64,000 bases of DNA from the NCBI GenBank assembly GCA_905221605.1, contig CAJNDS010000657.1:741501-805500 (forward strand). The letters are read 5' to 3'. A program made the translations under genes and the position numbers. Position 1 is the stretch's first letter. Each line of letters opens with the position of its first letter. Source of the DNA: Symbiodinium natans (lineage: Eukaryota; Sar; Dinophyceae; Suessiales; Symbiodiniaceae). The notes under the pieces were generated by a model. It was not told the origin of the DNA, did no database searches, and saw nothing but the letters and a program-made list of their open reading frames with translations. Positions 40,906 to 49,026 of this stretch are shown one piece after another.

Positions 40906-43900
40906 TGTGGTCCCCGAAGGACGTGGTGATGTTCGTGCTTCCCTTCAGGTTGTTCTTGTCGGTGTGGATGCCAGCGGCGAGGTTTCGCTGGATGTATAGG
41001 GAAGTCCACGGCGGCATCTCATCGTCCTCTCCCCATTGAGCGCGGAGGAACGCGTTCACATACTGGGATAGATGGGGCCACCTGACCGTCTTGCGACTGA
41101 TGCCCTTGAAGTTGCCGAAGGCATAGTATCCCAGTACGCAACGTTGGCCTCCCTCAAAATGAACCGACGGCCTCTTTAGACCGGCAGTGAAGTCGTACTC
41201 CTCAAGGATTTTCTCGAGGGTGTCATAGTCGAAGATGCCGTTTCGCAGGGCCTGCTCAGCTTTGCGCTCCCCTGCGTGGCCGAGGGACGTGTTCTTGTTG
41301 GCGTGGTCGGCGATTTCTTGTTTGGTGGCGAAGATCACGTGCCCTTCCTCATCCATGTCACCGGTGCCGGAGGTACACGACTCATACTCCTCGTGGTGCT
41401 CGTCGTTGATGTCGTGGATGTCGTGGATGAAGTCGTTCCCCCGGTGGTGACGGCGTTTGTCAGCGATGTCGGTGTCGGATCTCATTGTCGGTGTCCCGGT
41501 GCAATCTTGTGAGCATCCTTCAAGGTCGCCAGCCGACTTTCCAAAGCATGGATCTCCTCGAGCACTTGCTGGTTCACCTCCTGCTCCATCTCCGTCATCT
41601 CCTCGGCCCCTTCTCTGGTCCGACGCAAGGACTGTGGCTTTGGGGTTCGGGTGTACCCTTTTCCCTTCCGTGTCGGAGTCAGCACCCTTTGCGGACTGTC
41701 CTCGGTCACCATTCCCCAAGATGAAGACGACCCGGTCTCGCTCATTGGAGGCGGTGGGATCTTCGCGTCGTGCTCCGGGTTCACGTAGGACTCTGTCTTC
41801 GACTTCGCTGCCATGCCCTTTTCCATGCGGGACCTCCGGCGCCAAATCACAAACCTCTTCAGATCCGCGTGCATGTTGTCCCCATTTGCCTTCTCCTCGT
41901 CCGATGCCCACTGCCCGTAGTTGTCGGGGATGTCCTTGTACGATGTCCCCCGGAACCTCCCGATCGTCATGACGGTGTCCTCGGGCGCCAACATGTCCCT
42001 GATCCGCAACAGGAGTGCCCCGCGTGTTTCCTTCGCGGTTGTGTCTAGCCCCAAGCGGCTGGCTTCGTCCTTCAATTCCTCCAGGGACATCTTCGTCAGC
42101 CCCTTTGGCAGCGCACCATTGTCCTTCTCCTTGTGCTCGCTCAACACCGCGCGTAGCTCCGGGCAGGTCCACTTGGGCGAGATCACAATGTGGAGTCTGC
42201 TGCACTCGGCCAAGAGTTGCGATTTCGTCATCTTCCATATCGGCGGCGGGGGCGACGAGCTCATGGACCGCGGGGGGCACGCTCGAATTGGGGCCAGCTT
42301 GTGATGTGCTAGCTCGATTGAAGACGCTTCGGCCAATCCACAAAGTTGGGTAGCTGCCTGACTGCTGCATCCTCCACACTTCGCTAACAGGACTCAGACT
42401 GCGCCGACTCACACATGCAATACCCCATGTTTCGCGAAGGTCTCCTAGAGATTGCAGGAGTAGATCTTTGGTCGCGGTGAGGTCGGTATTCCACTTCCGG
42501 GGGTCGAAGAACGTCTTGCGGGGGGTGACGTGTACCCTTACCAGCTTAGTCGGGCTCTCAACCCAGAAGTCAGTGACGTTACTGCTACTCCACCAAGCAA
42601 GAAAGACGTCCACATTGAAGGAATCAGCAAGAAGAAGTTCCCTAAGAGCTGGATCTATGCTTCGCTTGTGGTAGAAGATCTGTGGACATTCGGGATGGTC
42701 TTCAGGGCCCTCAGCGCTCAACGACCCTACCATGTACACCTGGCGCGGCTCGAGCACTGCGGATCCATGGGCTTCCCACACCTTCGGGATGGAAGCCAGG
42801 TCGGGCTCCTGTGGACACTTGTGGTCGACACGAATTGCCGGATGCCCACTCGGTGTTGCAAGCAGTTCCAGCTCTCCACTCCCCAGGGCTCGAAAATCGA
42901 CCTTGTTGTTGCCCAGGTCGAGGATGCCGCCCAGCTTGGCAAGCAGAGGTCGTGATAGCAAGAGTGGGATGTCGCCATGGATGACTGCGGCCTTGATTGC
43001 AATCCAGGTCTTGCCGATGGGCGCCAAGATGATGGTGGAGTAGTGGGCCTCGTAGATCTTTGCGGCTGCGCCGAACCTGAACGCGTCTCGCTCATAGATG
43101 AAGTCGAGGTTGTTGTAGGCCTTGTCCTTCGTGTAGTTCAGGTATTGCTGGACCCATCCCGTCCCAACAACCGTTTTGGAGCATGCCGTGTCCAGTATGG
43201 CCAGCAGTCCTCCGGCTCCAGCAACCGTAAGCTCATAGATCTCGTTGGTGACGTGGATGGTTTGGGGCTTTCCGCCCGGAGTGGCCCCATTCTTGGCCTT
43301 TGGGCACACCGCGTCGCGGTGCCAGTGGCCTTTCTGTCCGCAGGCCGCGCAGTGACTGCGGGCTTTCGCCGCCTTGATCCTCTCCTCTGCAGTGCGCTTC
43401 ACATCGGCGAGCTCCACCTTGTCAAGGCCTCGAGACTTGGCTGCGTCGCGATACCGGGCCTTGGCCGTCATATACGTCACGTAGAGGTCCTCATTGTCCT
43501 GCAGCAGGTCGTCCTGGTCGGGGGGCTCGACATCAGATCCTTCCCTCGGGTCCACGTCGTGGTGGTCTTCGGCTTCGATGTCCTCGGTGTGGTGTACCAG
43601 CTGAGGCCGGCGTCCATCACCCTTGCCGACGCGTTCCCACGGCTTTCTCATCGAGCGGTCCAGGATGATTGCTGCCTGCTGCAGGGCTCTCAAAGCGTAC
43701 TTGTTGCCGACACTCGCCAACAGGCTCACCTCCGTGACCTCGTCGAGGTTGGCCCGGTCCACATAGAGCCACGCCGTGGCCACGTCGGGCAAAACACACC
43801 CGCACTCCACGACACGGGCCAGCAAGCGGTTGTACTCGGCCGTGTAGTCTCGGAATGTCTGGTTTGGCCTCCGTTTCAGCTTCCTGAACAGGTCACTCAG

Positions 43901-44872
43901 GCTGCGCCCAATGGATGTCACCTCCACATCCAGATAGTGCTGTCGTACCCATTCGCGGAGAACTTCGACTCCATTGTCCGTTGCGAGGTCCTCGACGTCC
44001 AATGCCTCGGAGTTGATCCAAGCGGCTCCAGACAAGTTCTGGTAGAGAACTAGGGCTTGCTGATTGGGTGCCAACTTTGTCATTCTCTGCCACGCACAGA
44101 TCTGCCTCAAGTAACTTCGAGCCGACGACCCCAATTCGCCTCCCTCACCTTCGCCGCTGAACGAGGGTATCAGCAGCTTCTCCGAGGGTCCGCGTCCTCC
44201 GGGAACATTCGGTGGTCCTGCGCCGGCATGTTCATCACATCTTGTAGTTGGGGTAGTACTGGTTCGTGTAGCTGAGGGCATGCAGGGTCGTGTAGTAGGG
44301 CTCGTGCCATCCATCCCAGGTGCCGCCGCCGCCGCGCCGCTGCCATCGACGGAGCCGCTGCCACTGTGGGTTGCCGAGCTCGCCGTGCTGCCGCCGCCCC
44401 AGTGGGCTCGCTCAGCCGTCCATTGGCGCCATTCGTCGGCCGTCCATTGGCCTTGCCACGTCGATGACCAATACCAGCCTCCAGGTCTCCAGCTTCCCGC
44501 CGTCGTTGAGGTGTCTGAAGATCGGCGGCCCGCGTCGTTCCCGGACGGTGTGGTACCGTTCCAACCAGCACGAGGTCCATCGCCGTCTTGTCCATCGGTA
44601 GGTGGCATTCCATCACCCTGCATCGTCTGCTGCGGACGCCAGGAACTCCACTGCCATTCTTGCCAATCACCCGTTGATTGGCGGTCAGCACCAGGTGGCG
44701 TCGGTGGTTGATCTGCTCCATTCGGTCCTTGGGGAACCGAGGCCGGTTCTTGCACAGCGGGGCCCCGCGGGGCCTCTCCAAGATCACCTGCTGCTTGGCC
44801 GGGCTGTGCAGCCGGCACTTCTGTCTGGTTCGCTTGCCAAGTCGCCCATGGGTCGGCGCCATCGGCCGCCAT
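40514..44872 (-). CDS. Copia gag-protease ORF with C-terminal 2OG-Fe(II) oxygenase-like domain
   Basis: ATG at 44872, 28 bases after the primer site. Residues 1-230 are disordered and Gln/Trp/Gly-rich. Gag core starts near LLIPSFSGEGEGGEL (about 234). Zinc knuckle CAACGQKGHWHRDAVC near 506-521. Aspartic protease LDTACSKT near 559. From about residue 870 to 1130 this frame is a shadow of the 41482-42336 ORF. It becomes meaningful again after about 41480 with an AlkB-like fold: GIHTDKN (His and Asp, about 1300-1302), CKHQVEPW (second His, about 1364) and NRWSVVAY (Arg), that is the HxD...H...R signature of 2-oxoglutarate/Fe(II) oxygenases. The coding line then leaves this frame near 40650. Confidence 0.85.
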   Translation of the reverse strand: MAADGADPWATWQANQTEVPAAQPGQAAGDLGEAPRGPAVQEPASVPQGPNGADQPPTPPGADRQSTGDWQEWQWSSWRPQQTMQGDGMPPTDGQDGDGPRAGWNGTTPSGNDAGRRSSDTSTTAGSWRPGGWYWSSTWQGQWTADEWRQWTAERAHWGGGSTASSATHSGSGSVDGSGAAAAAPGMDGTSPTTRPCMPSATRTSTTPTTRCDEHAGAGPPNVPGGRGPSEKLLIPSFSGEGEGGELGSSARSYLRQICAWQRMTKLAPNQQALVLYQNLSGAAWINSEALDVEDLATDNGVEVLREWVRQHYLDVEVTSIGRSLSDLFRKLKRRPNQTFRDYTAEYNRLLARVVECGCVLPDVATAWLYVDRANLDEVTEVSLLASVGNKYALRALQQAAIILDRSMRKPWERVGKGDGRRPQLVHHTEDIEAEDHHDVDPREGSDVEPPDQDDLLQDNEDLYVTYMTAKARYRDAAKSRGLDKVELADVKRTAEERIKAAKARSHCAACGQKGHWHRDAVCPKAKNGATPGGKPQTIHVTNEIYELTVAGAGGLLAILDTACSKTVVGTGWVQQYLNYTKDKAYNNLDFIYERDAFRFGAAAKIYEAHYSTIILAPIGKTWIAIKAAVIHGDIPLLLSRPLLAKLGGILDLGNNKVDFRALGSGELELLATPSGHPAIRVDHKCPQEPDLASIPKVWEAHGSAVLEPRQVYMVGSLSAEGPEDHPECPQIFYHKRSIDPALRELLLADSFNVDVFLAWWSSSNVTDFWVESPTKLVRVHVTPRKTFFDPRKWNTDLTATKDLLLQSLGDLRETWGIACVSRRSLSPVSEVWRMQQSGSYPTLWIGRSVFNRASTSQAGPNSSVPPAVHELVAPAADMEDDEIATLGRVQQTPHCDLAQVDLPGATRGVERAQGEGQWCAAKGADEDVPGGIEGRSQPLGARHNREGNTRGTPVADQGHVGARGHRHDDREVPGDIVQGHPRQLRAVGIGRGEGKWGQHARGSEEVCDLAPEVPHGKGHGSEVEDRVLREPGARREDPTASNERDRVVFILGNGDRGQSAKGADSDTEGKRVHPNPKATVLASDQRRGRGDDGDGAGGEPASARGDPCFGKSAGDLEGCSQDCTGTPTMRSDTDIADKRRHHRGNDFIHDIHDINDEHHEEYESCTSGTGDMDEEGHVIFATKQEIADHANKNTSLGHAGERKAEQALRNGIFDYDTLEKILEEYDFTAGLKRPSVHFEGGQRCVLGYYAFGNFKGISRKTVRWPHLSQYVNAFLRAQWGEDDEMPPWTSLYIQRNLAAGIHTDKNNLKGSTNITTSFGDHSGGELWVAQPGGGAWRRDRNGDEIEGILLHSKGQLCEFDPRCKHQVEPWTGNRWSVVAYCARTCPEATNPERKLLRELGCPRRVQRQGDGTKVQRGLLWGNYIVSDRRLPPGDRGARRGDQQQHRLPPGD
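41482..42336 (-). CDS. SAP-like plus DUF3820-like segment of the copia polyprotein, in another frame
   Basis: 284 codons in the same frame as pol. Meaningful sequence starts near 42250: MTKSQLLAECSRLHI and MSLEELKDEASRLGL are two SAP-like helix-extension-helix units. TIGRFRGTSYKDIPDNYGQW resembles the DUF3820/exonuclease-X C-terminal motif (GxYxGxxxxDIPxxYxxW). The C-terminus is a coiled coil (EEIHALESRLATLKDAHK). The shift from the gag frame into this one is +1, and the return to the oxygenase frame near 41480 is -1. It may normally be continuous with gag. Confidence 0.75.
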   Translation of the reverse strand: MAEASSIELAHHKLAPIRACPPRSMSSSPPPPIWKMTKSQLLAECSRLHIVISPKWTCPELRAVLSEHKEKDNGALPKGLTKMSLEELKDEASRLGLDTTAKETRGALLLRIRDMLAPEDTVMTIGRFRGTSYKDIPDNYGQWASDEEKANGDNMHADLKRFVIWRRRSRMEKGMAAKSKTESYVNPEHDAKIPPPPMSETGSSSSWGMVTEDSPQRVLTPTRKGKGYTRTPKPQSLRRTREGAEEMTEMEQEVNQQVLEEIHALESRLATLKDAHKIAPGHRQ

Positions 44873-44900
44873 GAGGCAAAGGTCCAGGGGAGCGTACAGG

Positions 44901-44911
44901 CTCCGCTACCA
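44901..44911 (-). other. Primer-binding site matching the 3' end of an initiator tRNA-Met
   Basis: One base after the 5' LTR the minus strand reads TGGTAGCGGAG. Its complement CUCCGCUACCA has CCA, a discriminator A and U72, implying an A1:U72 pair, the hallmark of eukaryotic initiator tRNA. Plant copia elements use the similar TGGTATCAGAGC. Confidence 0.75.
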
Positions 44912-44912
44912 G

Positions 44913-45102
44913 TGACAGAGTCTAAGACTGCTGCCACTGGCAGCAGTGCAACCACATTCAAGCGGCACGCAGTGCCCGCTTTTCACACAGCGCGATACAG
45001 AAAACTCGTGTGCCTTGAAGATGAGCCGCGGCGCGGCGATTGTGATTCTCAGAGCCTCTGACAAGGGCTGTGATAGGCCTTATGCCCAACTTCACTTCTA
45101 CA
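44913..45102 (-). repeat. 5' LTR (190 bp)
   Basis: Reads identical to the 3' LTR, with TG...CA ends, followed by the second copy of the CCTAC target duplication. It should contain the promoter, but no TATA box was recognised. Confidence 0.95.
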
Positions 45103-45172
45103 CCTACACCCTACAGCCTACGACACCCTAAACCCAAAGCATCCCAAAGCCAGTGCGCTCAAGCCCTCGACC

Positions 45173-45286
45173 TCGATGGCGCAAGCCGACCCTGGTCGTT
45201 TGCCCGCCTCCCACAGCTCGGAGGTAGCACCCACGATGGGCCCGGCACCGGAGCGCACGGTCTTCTCGGGACCAGTACTGGTCCCT
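45173..45286 (-). CDS. Candidate exon
   Basis: After TTTCAG, the minus frame reads TSTGPEKTVRSGAGPIVGAT then SELWEAGKRPGSACAIE, ending at GAG|GTCGAG. Good codon bias. No family recognised. Confidence 0.5.
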
Positions 45287-45669
45287 GAAAAACGAAAAAA
45301 CCCTAAACCCCCAATCCGTTCCTGCGGCGCTCTCATTTTCAAGGGGGCTAACCCCAAAAGCCCAGCCCAGCGGGTCCCGGAGCCCTCGCCGCAGCATGCC
45401 TAGGGACCAGGGGGCCCTGGGCCGGCTCAGGGCGAGTGCTCAAAATCTGCGTTTTTTTGGTCCGGCAAACCAAAGACCTTCCTGAAACCCTGCCCTGCAT
45501 GCTGGGATCGGGACAGACCGGACACGCTACGCCTCGGACGGTGTGGGGTGGGAGAAAAGTGTTAGATGGCCCTCCGCAATCGGGCCAGAGCTGCTCTTCG
45601 CACCTCACGAAGCTTTCGAGCTTGTTCCAAACGCCTAACCTTCACAGCATTTACGCCCTATCACAGCAA

Positions 45670-46100
45670 TCCCAAAACCCTAAACCCTAAACCCTAAACC
45701 CTAAACCCTAAACCCTAAACCCTAAACCCTAAACCTAAACCCTAAACCATTGGGGCTATCAAGTACCCATGAACCTCTAAGTTGGCTTCGGGCTTTGGTT
45801 AAACCCTAAACCCTAAACCCTAAACCCTAAACCCTAGGATGGTTCAGCTCCCGCCTCTGTTTGGTTCTGGAAGGCCGCTGCCTCCAAGCAGACCTCCAAC
45901 CTCGGGGCTCTCGAAGCTGAGGGGTGCAGGGCTCAGGGCCGTTTTAGGGTTTAGGGTTTCGGGTCTAGGGTTTAGGGTTTAGGGTTTAGGGTTTAGGGTT
46001 TAGGGTTTAGGGTTTAGGGTTTAGGGTTTAGGGTTTAGGGTTTGGGGTTTGGGGTTTGGGGTTCAGGGTTTGGGGTTCAGGGTTTAGGGTTTCATTCAGG
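45670..46100. repeat. CCCTAAA blocks, exon island, then TTTAGGG block
   Basis: CCCTAAA units at about 45670-45750 and 45800-45838, then TTTAGGG units at about 45945-46100, bracketing the exon at 45838-45935. Confidence 0.9.
45838..45935 (+). CDS. Candidate exon between opposed telomere-like blocks
   Basis: Follows ACCCTAG. It reads DGSAPASVWFWKAAASKQTS then NLGALEAEGCRAQG, with gene-like codon use; the donor is not clear. Function unknown. Confidence 0.5.
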
Positions 46101-46183
46101 CTTGGGTTCAAGGTTTTTGTAAGCTCACAACCCCAACTTGAGCTGCCCTGAACGTTCACCCCGGCTCGTCCCTCAAACATTAT

Positions 46184-46293
46184 GAAGTAGGGTTTTTATT
46201 TCTTGTATCCCCAAAACCAAATATATACACTCACCGATAACAAAAAGGAACCTTATATGCACTCACCAAAAACAGAAATATAAACCCTACTTC
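46184..46293. mobile_element. 110-bp element with 19-bp terminal inverted repeats
   Basis: GAAGTAGGGTTTTTATTTC at the left and its reverse complement with one mismatch at the right. The interior contains two ACTCACC motifs and no coding potential. A target duplication is not obvious. Words like TACACTCACC...AAGGAACC also occur near 31755-31795. Confidence 0.65.
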
Positions 46294-47042
46294 AGTGTTC
46301 TCCTCACCTCTCCACTCTTCCTTCGCCCACAGGGTTCTTCAGGGTCTGGCGAGTCTATTTGTTGACGCGGTTTTGGGTTTTGGGCTAAGGGTTTAGTTAG
46401 GGTTTAGGGTTTAGGGTTTTGTTTCGTAGGTGAGGCCAGAGGAAATAACTGCAAAAACGACTCACTATGACTTTGAGGCGCCGTAAGTCTCTGGCAATGC
46501 ATAGCGGTGCCTTTAGGAAGGGTTGTTTAGTTGCCAGTATCACACCGATGTTTATCAGGAACCAAATAACCAGAACTAAGAAACACCCATAGGGCCGCCA
46601 AAGGGGGGCACACCTCCATCGCATAGCCAGAACGGCGTGCCACAAGCGGATCGACACCCACACCTCGACCCTACATGCTCCAGTATGCCAGCGTGCACCC
46701 CAAACAGTGACAGACCATGTGGACATGCAAGAACACCGCAATGGATCAAGAGCACAGCCAAAAGACACCAAGAGCCCGGGGACGACGTCCAAAGCGAGAA
46801 CAGTTGGTGAGCCCAGACGCCCAAAAGCGAGGGCAGTTTCGCATTTGGCGCCCCCAACATGTCCACGAGCAGGCTTCGGCTCAAGAAAGACGCATGGTCC
46901 GGGCCACGGGCGCTCCTAGCCCCCTTGTTTAGACATTGGAATCCCTTAGTCTTGAGACACTGCTTGCGAATTCAATACCCTCAACCCTAAACCCATGAAC
47001 CCAAGAGAAAACAAGCATGAGCCGGAAGACTCAAACACCGAA

Positions 47043-47800
47043 CAGGACCAGGGCACTTGTGGAAAGCGTGCTTGGCTTGAGCATCCATCAGCTCTTCCTT
47101 GAATTCTCGCAGATTGAGCGCGGTTTGGGATCTAGGGGTTGGCTTTTCATGGGGGAAATACCAACACTCTGGGTTTTCAGGTTTAGGGTTTAGGGTTTAG
47201 GGTTTAGGGTTTAGGGTTTAGGGTTTAGGGTTTAGGGTTTAAAACTTAGACGGCAATCAGGAAACCCAGTAATGATTAGGGCTTTCCCTTCGGGGCATTG
47301 ATTCCGGTGCATCGTAGACCTCGGCAGTTCCGCAGCACTTTGCCTGTCGGTACTTGCCTTCGGCTTCTCAGCCATTCGGGTGATGCTGAAAACCTTGGAG
47401 CCCGGTACCTTGACCCCAGTCACAGGAGATCCCTCCAACATCTCACCAGGCCCCAGGCAAGCTGCTATCGCCATGCCTTCAACTGTTTTGTGGTACTTGA
47501 GGATCCCTTTCTTCCTCCTCCTTGGCTGCTCAGGGAACAGAATGAGGCTTCATCTCGCGAATGCTACGAGGGCCCTAAACCCTGCGCCCTAAACCGCAAC
47601 CTCAAAAGCTAGGCACCACGGTTTGGGGGGCTCTCTCTTGCTTAGGGTTCCTTTCTAAGGGGTCCTATACAGAAGGACCCCCAGAAGGGACACTCATTCG
47701 GAGAACGACTCAATTCTTTCTGAAGTAGACCCACGGCTCATAGCTCTGAGCTCATCCAACATCACCTCGGGCCAGAGACCGGAGGGTCGCCCCAGATCCC
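47043..47800 (-). CDS. Three candidate exons
   Basis: 47800-47705 reads GRPSGLWPEVMLDELRAMSR. 47528-47354 follows CCCTGAG and reads QPRRRKKGILKYHKTVEG, then MAIAACLGPGEMLEGSPVTG and VKVPGSKVFSITRM, ending near GGCAA|GTACCG. 47112-47043 reads ALNLREFKEELMDAQAKHAF. All three have clear protein character on the minus strand. The identity is unknown, and the joins were not verified. A TTTAGGG block lies between the last two. Confidence 0.5.
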
Positions 47801-48409
47801 ACACCCTGGCCGCACACCCAACACCTACAACCGCCCAAATCCCCCACAACCTCCAGAAGCCCCCCCAAACCCGCCCAAAAAACCCAGGGCCTTGGGGGAC
47901 TTTGGGTTAAGGACTTCAACTGGGGGCGAAAGCAGGAGGGTTTAGGGTTTGGGGGATAGGGTTCAGCCTTGGCGGTTCAGGTTGTCAGCTTCTTGCGCTT
48001 GAATTGTAGAGTTTAGGGGTAGACCCTAAGGCCGAATCCCAAGAAAGCTTGGCAAACCTCAAGGTTCTGAAAAGCAGACAGCTCTTGGCCCTAAATCCAC
48101 AAATCCCTGGATCCTGCCCCAAAAAACCCTCAACCTGAACCCCTCAACCCTAAACCCTAAACCCTGAACCCTGAACCCTAAACCCCCGACAGCTCAGGCC
48201 AGGGGCCACGGGAAGGATGTACATCCGCCAAGCCGGCAGCACAAAGGACAGGAGGATCCTTCTCTCTGGGCAGTCCTCTCAAGGTCCCCCCCTTTGCGTC
48301 CCCCTTTGTGGGTTAATAGGGGTTTAAGGCTCGGGGTGCGCAGGGCATGCAGAGAAGCTAAGGAGGAGGCATCCGACTCGAGACTCCATAAGCCCCAACT
48401 CCCCCAAGC

Positions 48410-48505
48410 CAACGGAAGTCGAGGTGCAGGCACATCAGGAGGTTTTCCAGAGGAGGCGCGAAGACGTGGATCTGGGGGGCCCGCAGCCGAGCTCCAGAGA
48501 GCTTA
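48410..48505 (+). CDS. Candidate exon, charged
   Basis: After CCCCCAAG the plus frame reads PTEVEVQAHQEVFQRRREDV then DLGGPQPSSRELK. The minus strand nearby (48290-48190) has a hydrophobic open frame RILLSFVLPAWRMYILPV, so genes on both strands may interleave. Confidence 0.4.
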
Positions 48506-49026
48506 AGATTTTTCAGGATGTTCGCTGGTTAGCGGGGTTCAGGGCTTGGGGCATCATGGTGTTCCGTGGCCTTTGAGGGCTTTAGATCTTCAGGCTCAGG
48601 GAGCTTAGGGAGGGCTGGAAACAGGCTGTGCTTGGAGGTTCGTGTTATACTTTCACTTATCATCCACATGTATGCCCCTGAATGACCTTAATATGGTTAT
48701 AATTGGGTTCATTGGGTTATAAGTGCAATTACTGCTTGGTTAGCAAGGAAACAGGGCTTGTGGTGGGGATGGCGTCAGCCTTGCATGGAGCCTGCACTCA
48801 GACACTTGCTCACGTTAGGATTCACACGCGGCTTCGGGATGGAGAGAACAGGCGCAATTGGCAGCCCGACAATGCGCACCATCTCCGAAGCTAAACTCCA
48901 CTTCGGACCACAACAGAAGAAACAACATGATTGTTCTTTCCAAGATTGCAAGAACAGTCTCTAAACAGATGCCGAAATTGAAATCCTAAACCCTGAACCC
49001 TAAACCCTGAACGCTAAACCTTAAAC

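Larger units (their letters stand above)
36753..45102 (-). mobile_element. Complete Ty1/copia LTR retrotransposon
   Basis: 8,350 bp: two LTRs, primer site, purine tract, and gag, protease, integrase, reverse transcriptase, RNase H in copia order. It also carries a SAP/DUF3820-like segment and a 2OG-Fe(II) oxygenase-like segment between protease and integrase. It is flanked by a perfect 5-bp target duplication CCTAC (36748-36752 and 45103-45107). The LTRs read as identical, so insertion is recent. The site is inside CCCTAAA-type repeats. The coding line changes frame three times (near 42250, 41480 and 40650). Confidence 0.95.

Noticed and set aside
39652-40929. 425-codon plus-strand ORF
   Set aside because: Antisense to the copia integrase; its repeat region mirrors the 51-bp coding repeat.
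42977-44053. 358-codon plus-strand ORF
   Set aside because: Antisense to the gag-protease region, which carries the zinc knuckle and DTA protease motif.
46397-46884. Hydrophobic Cys/Trp-rich minus-strand ORFs (131 and 102 codons)
   Set aside because: Two overlapping frames and a plus frame are equally open with no motif or splice signal to choose between them.
48641-48725. Possible inverted repeat TTATAC...ATAAGTG
   Set aside because: Pairing is short and interrupted; not convincing as a mobile element.
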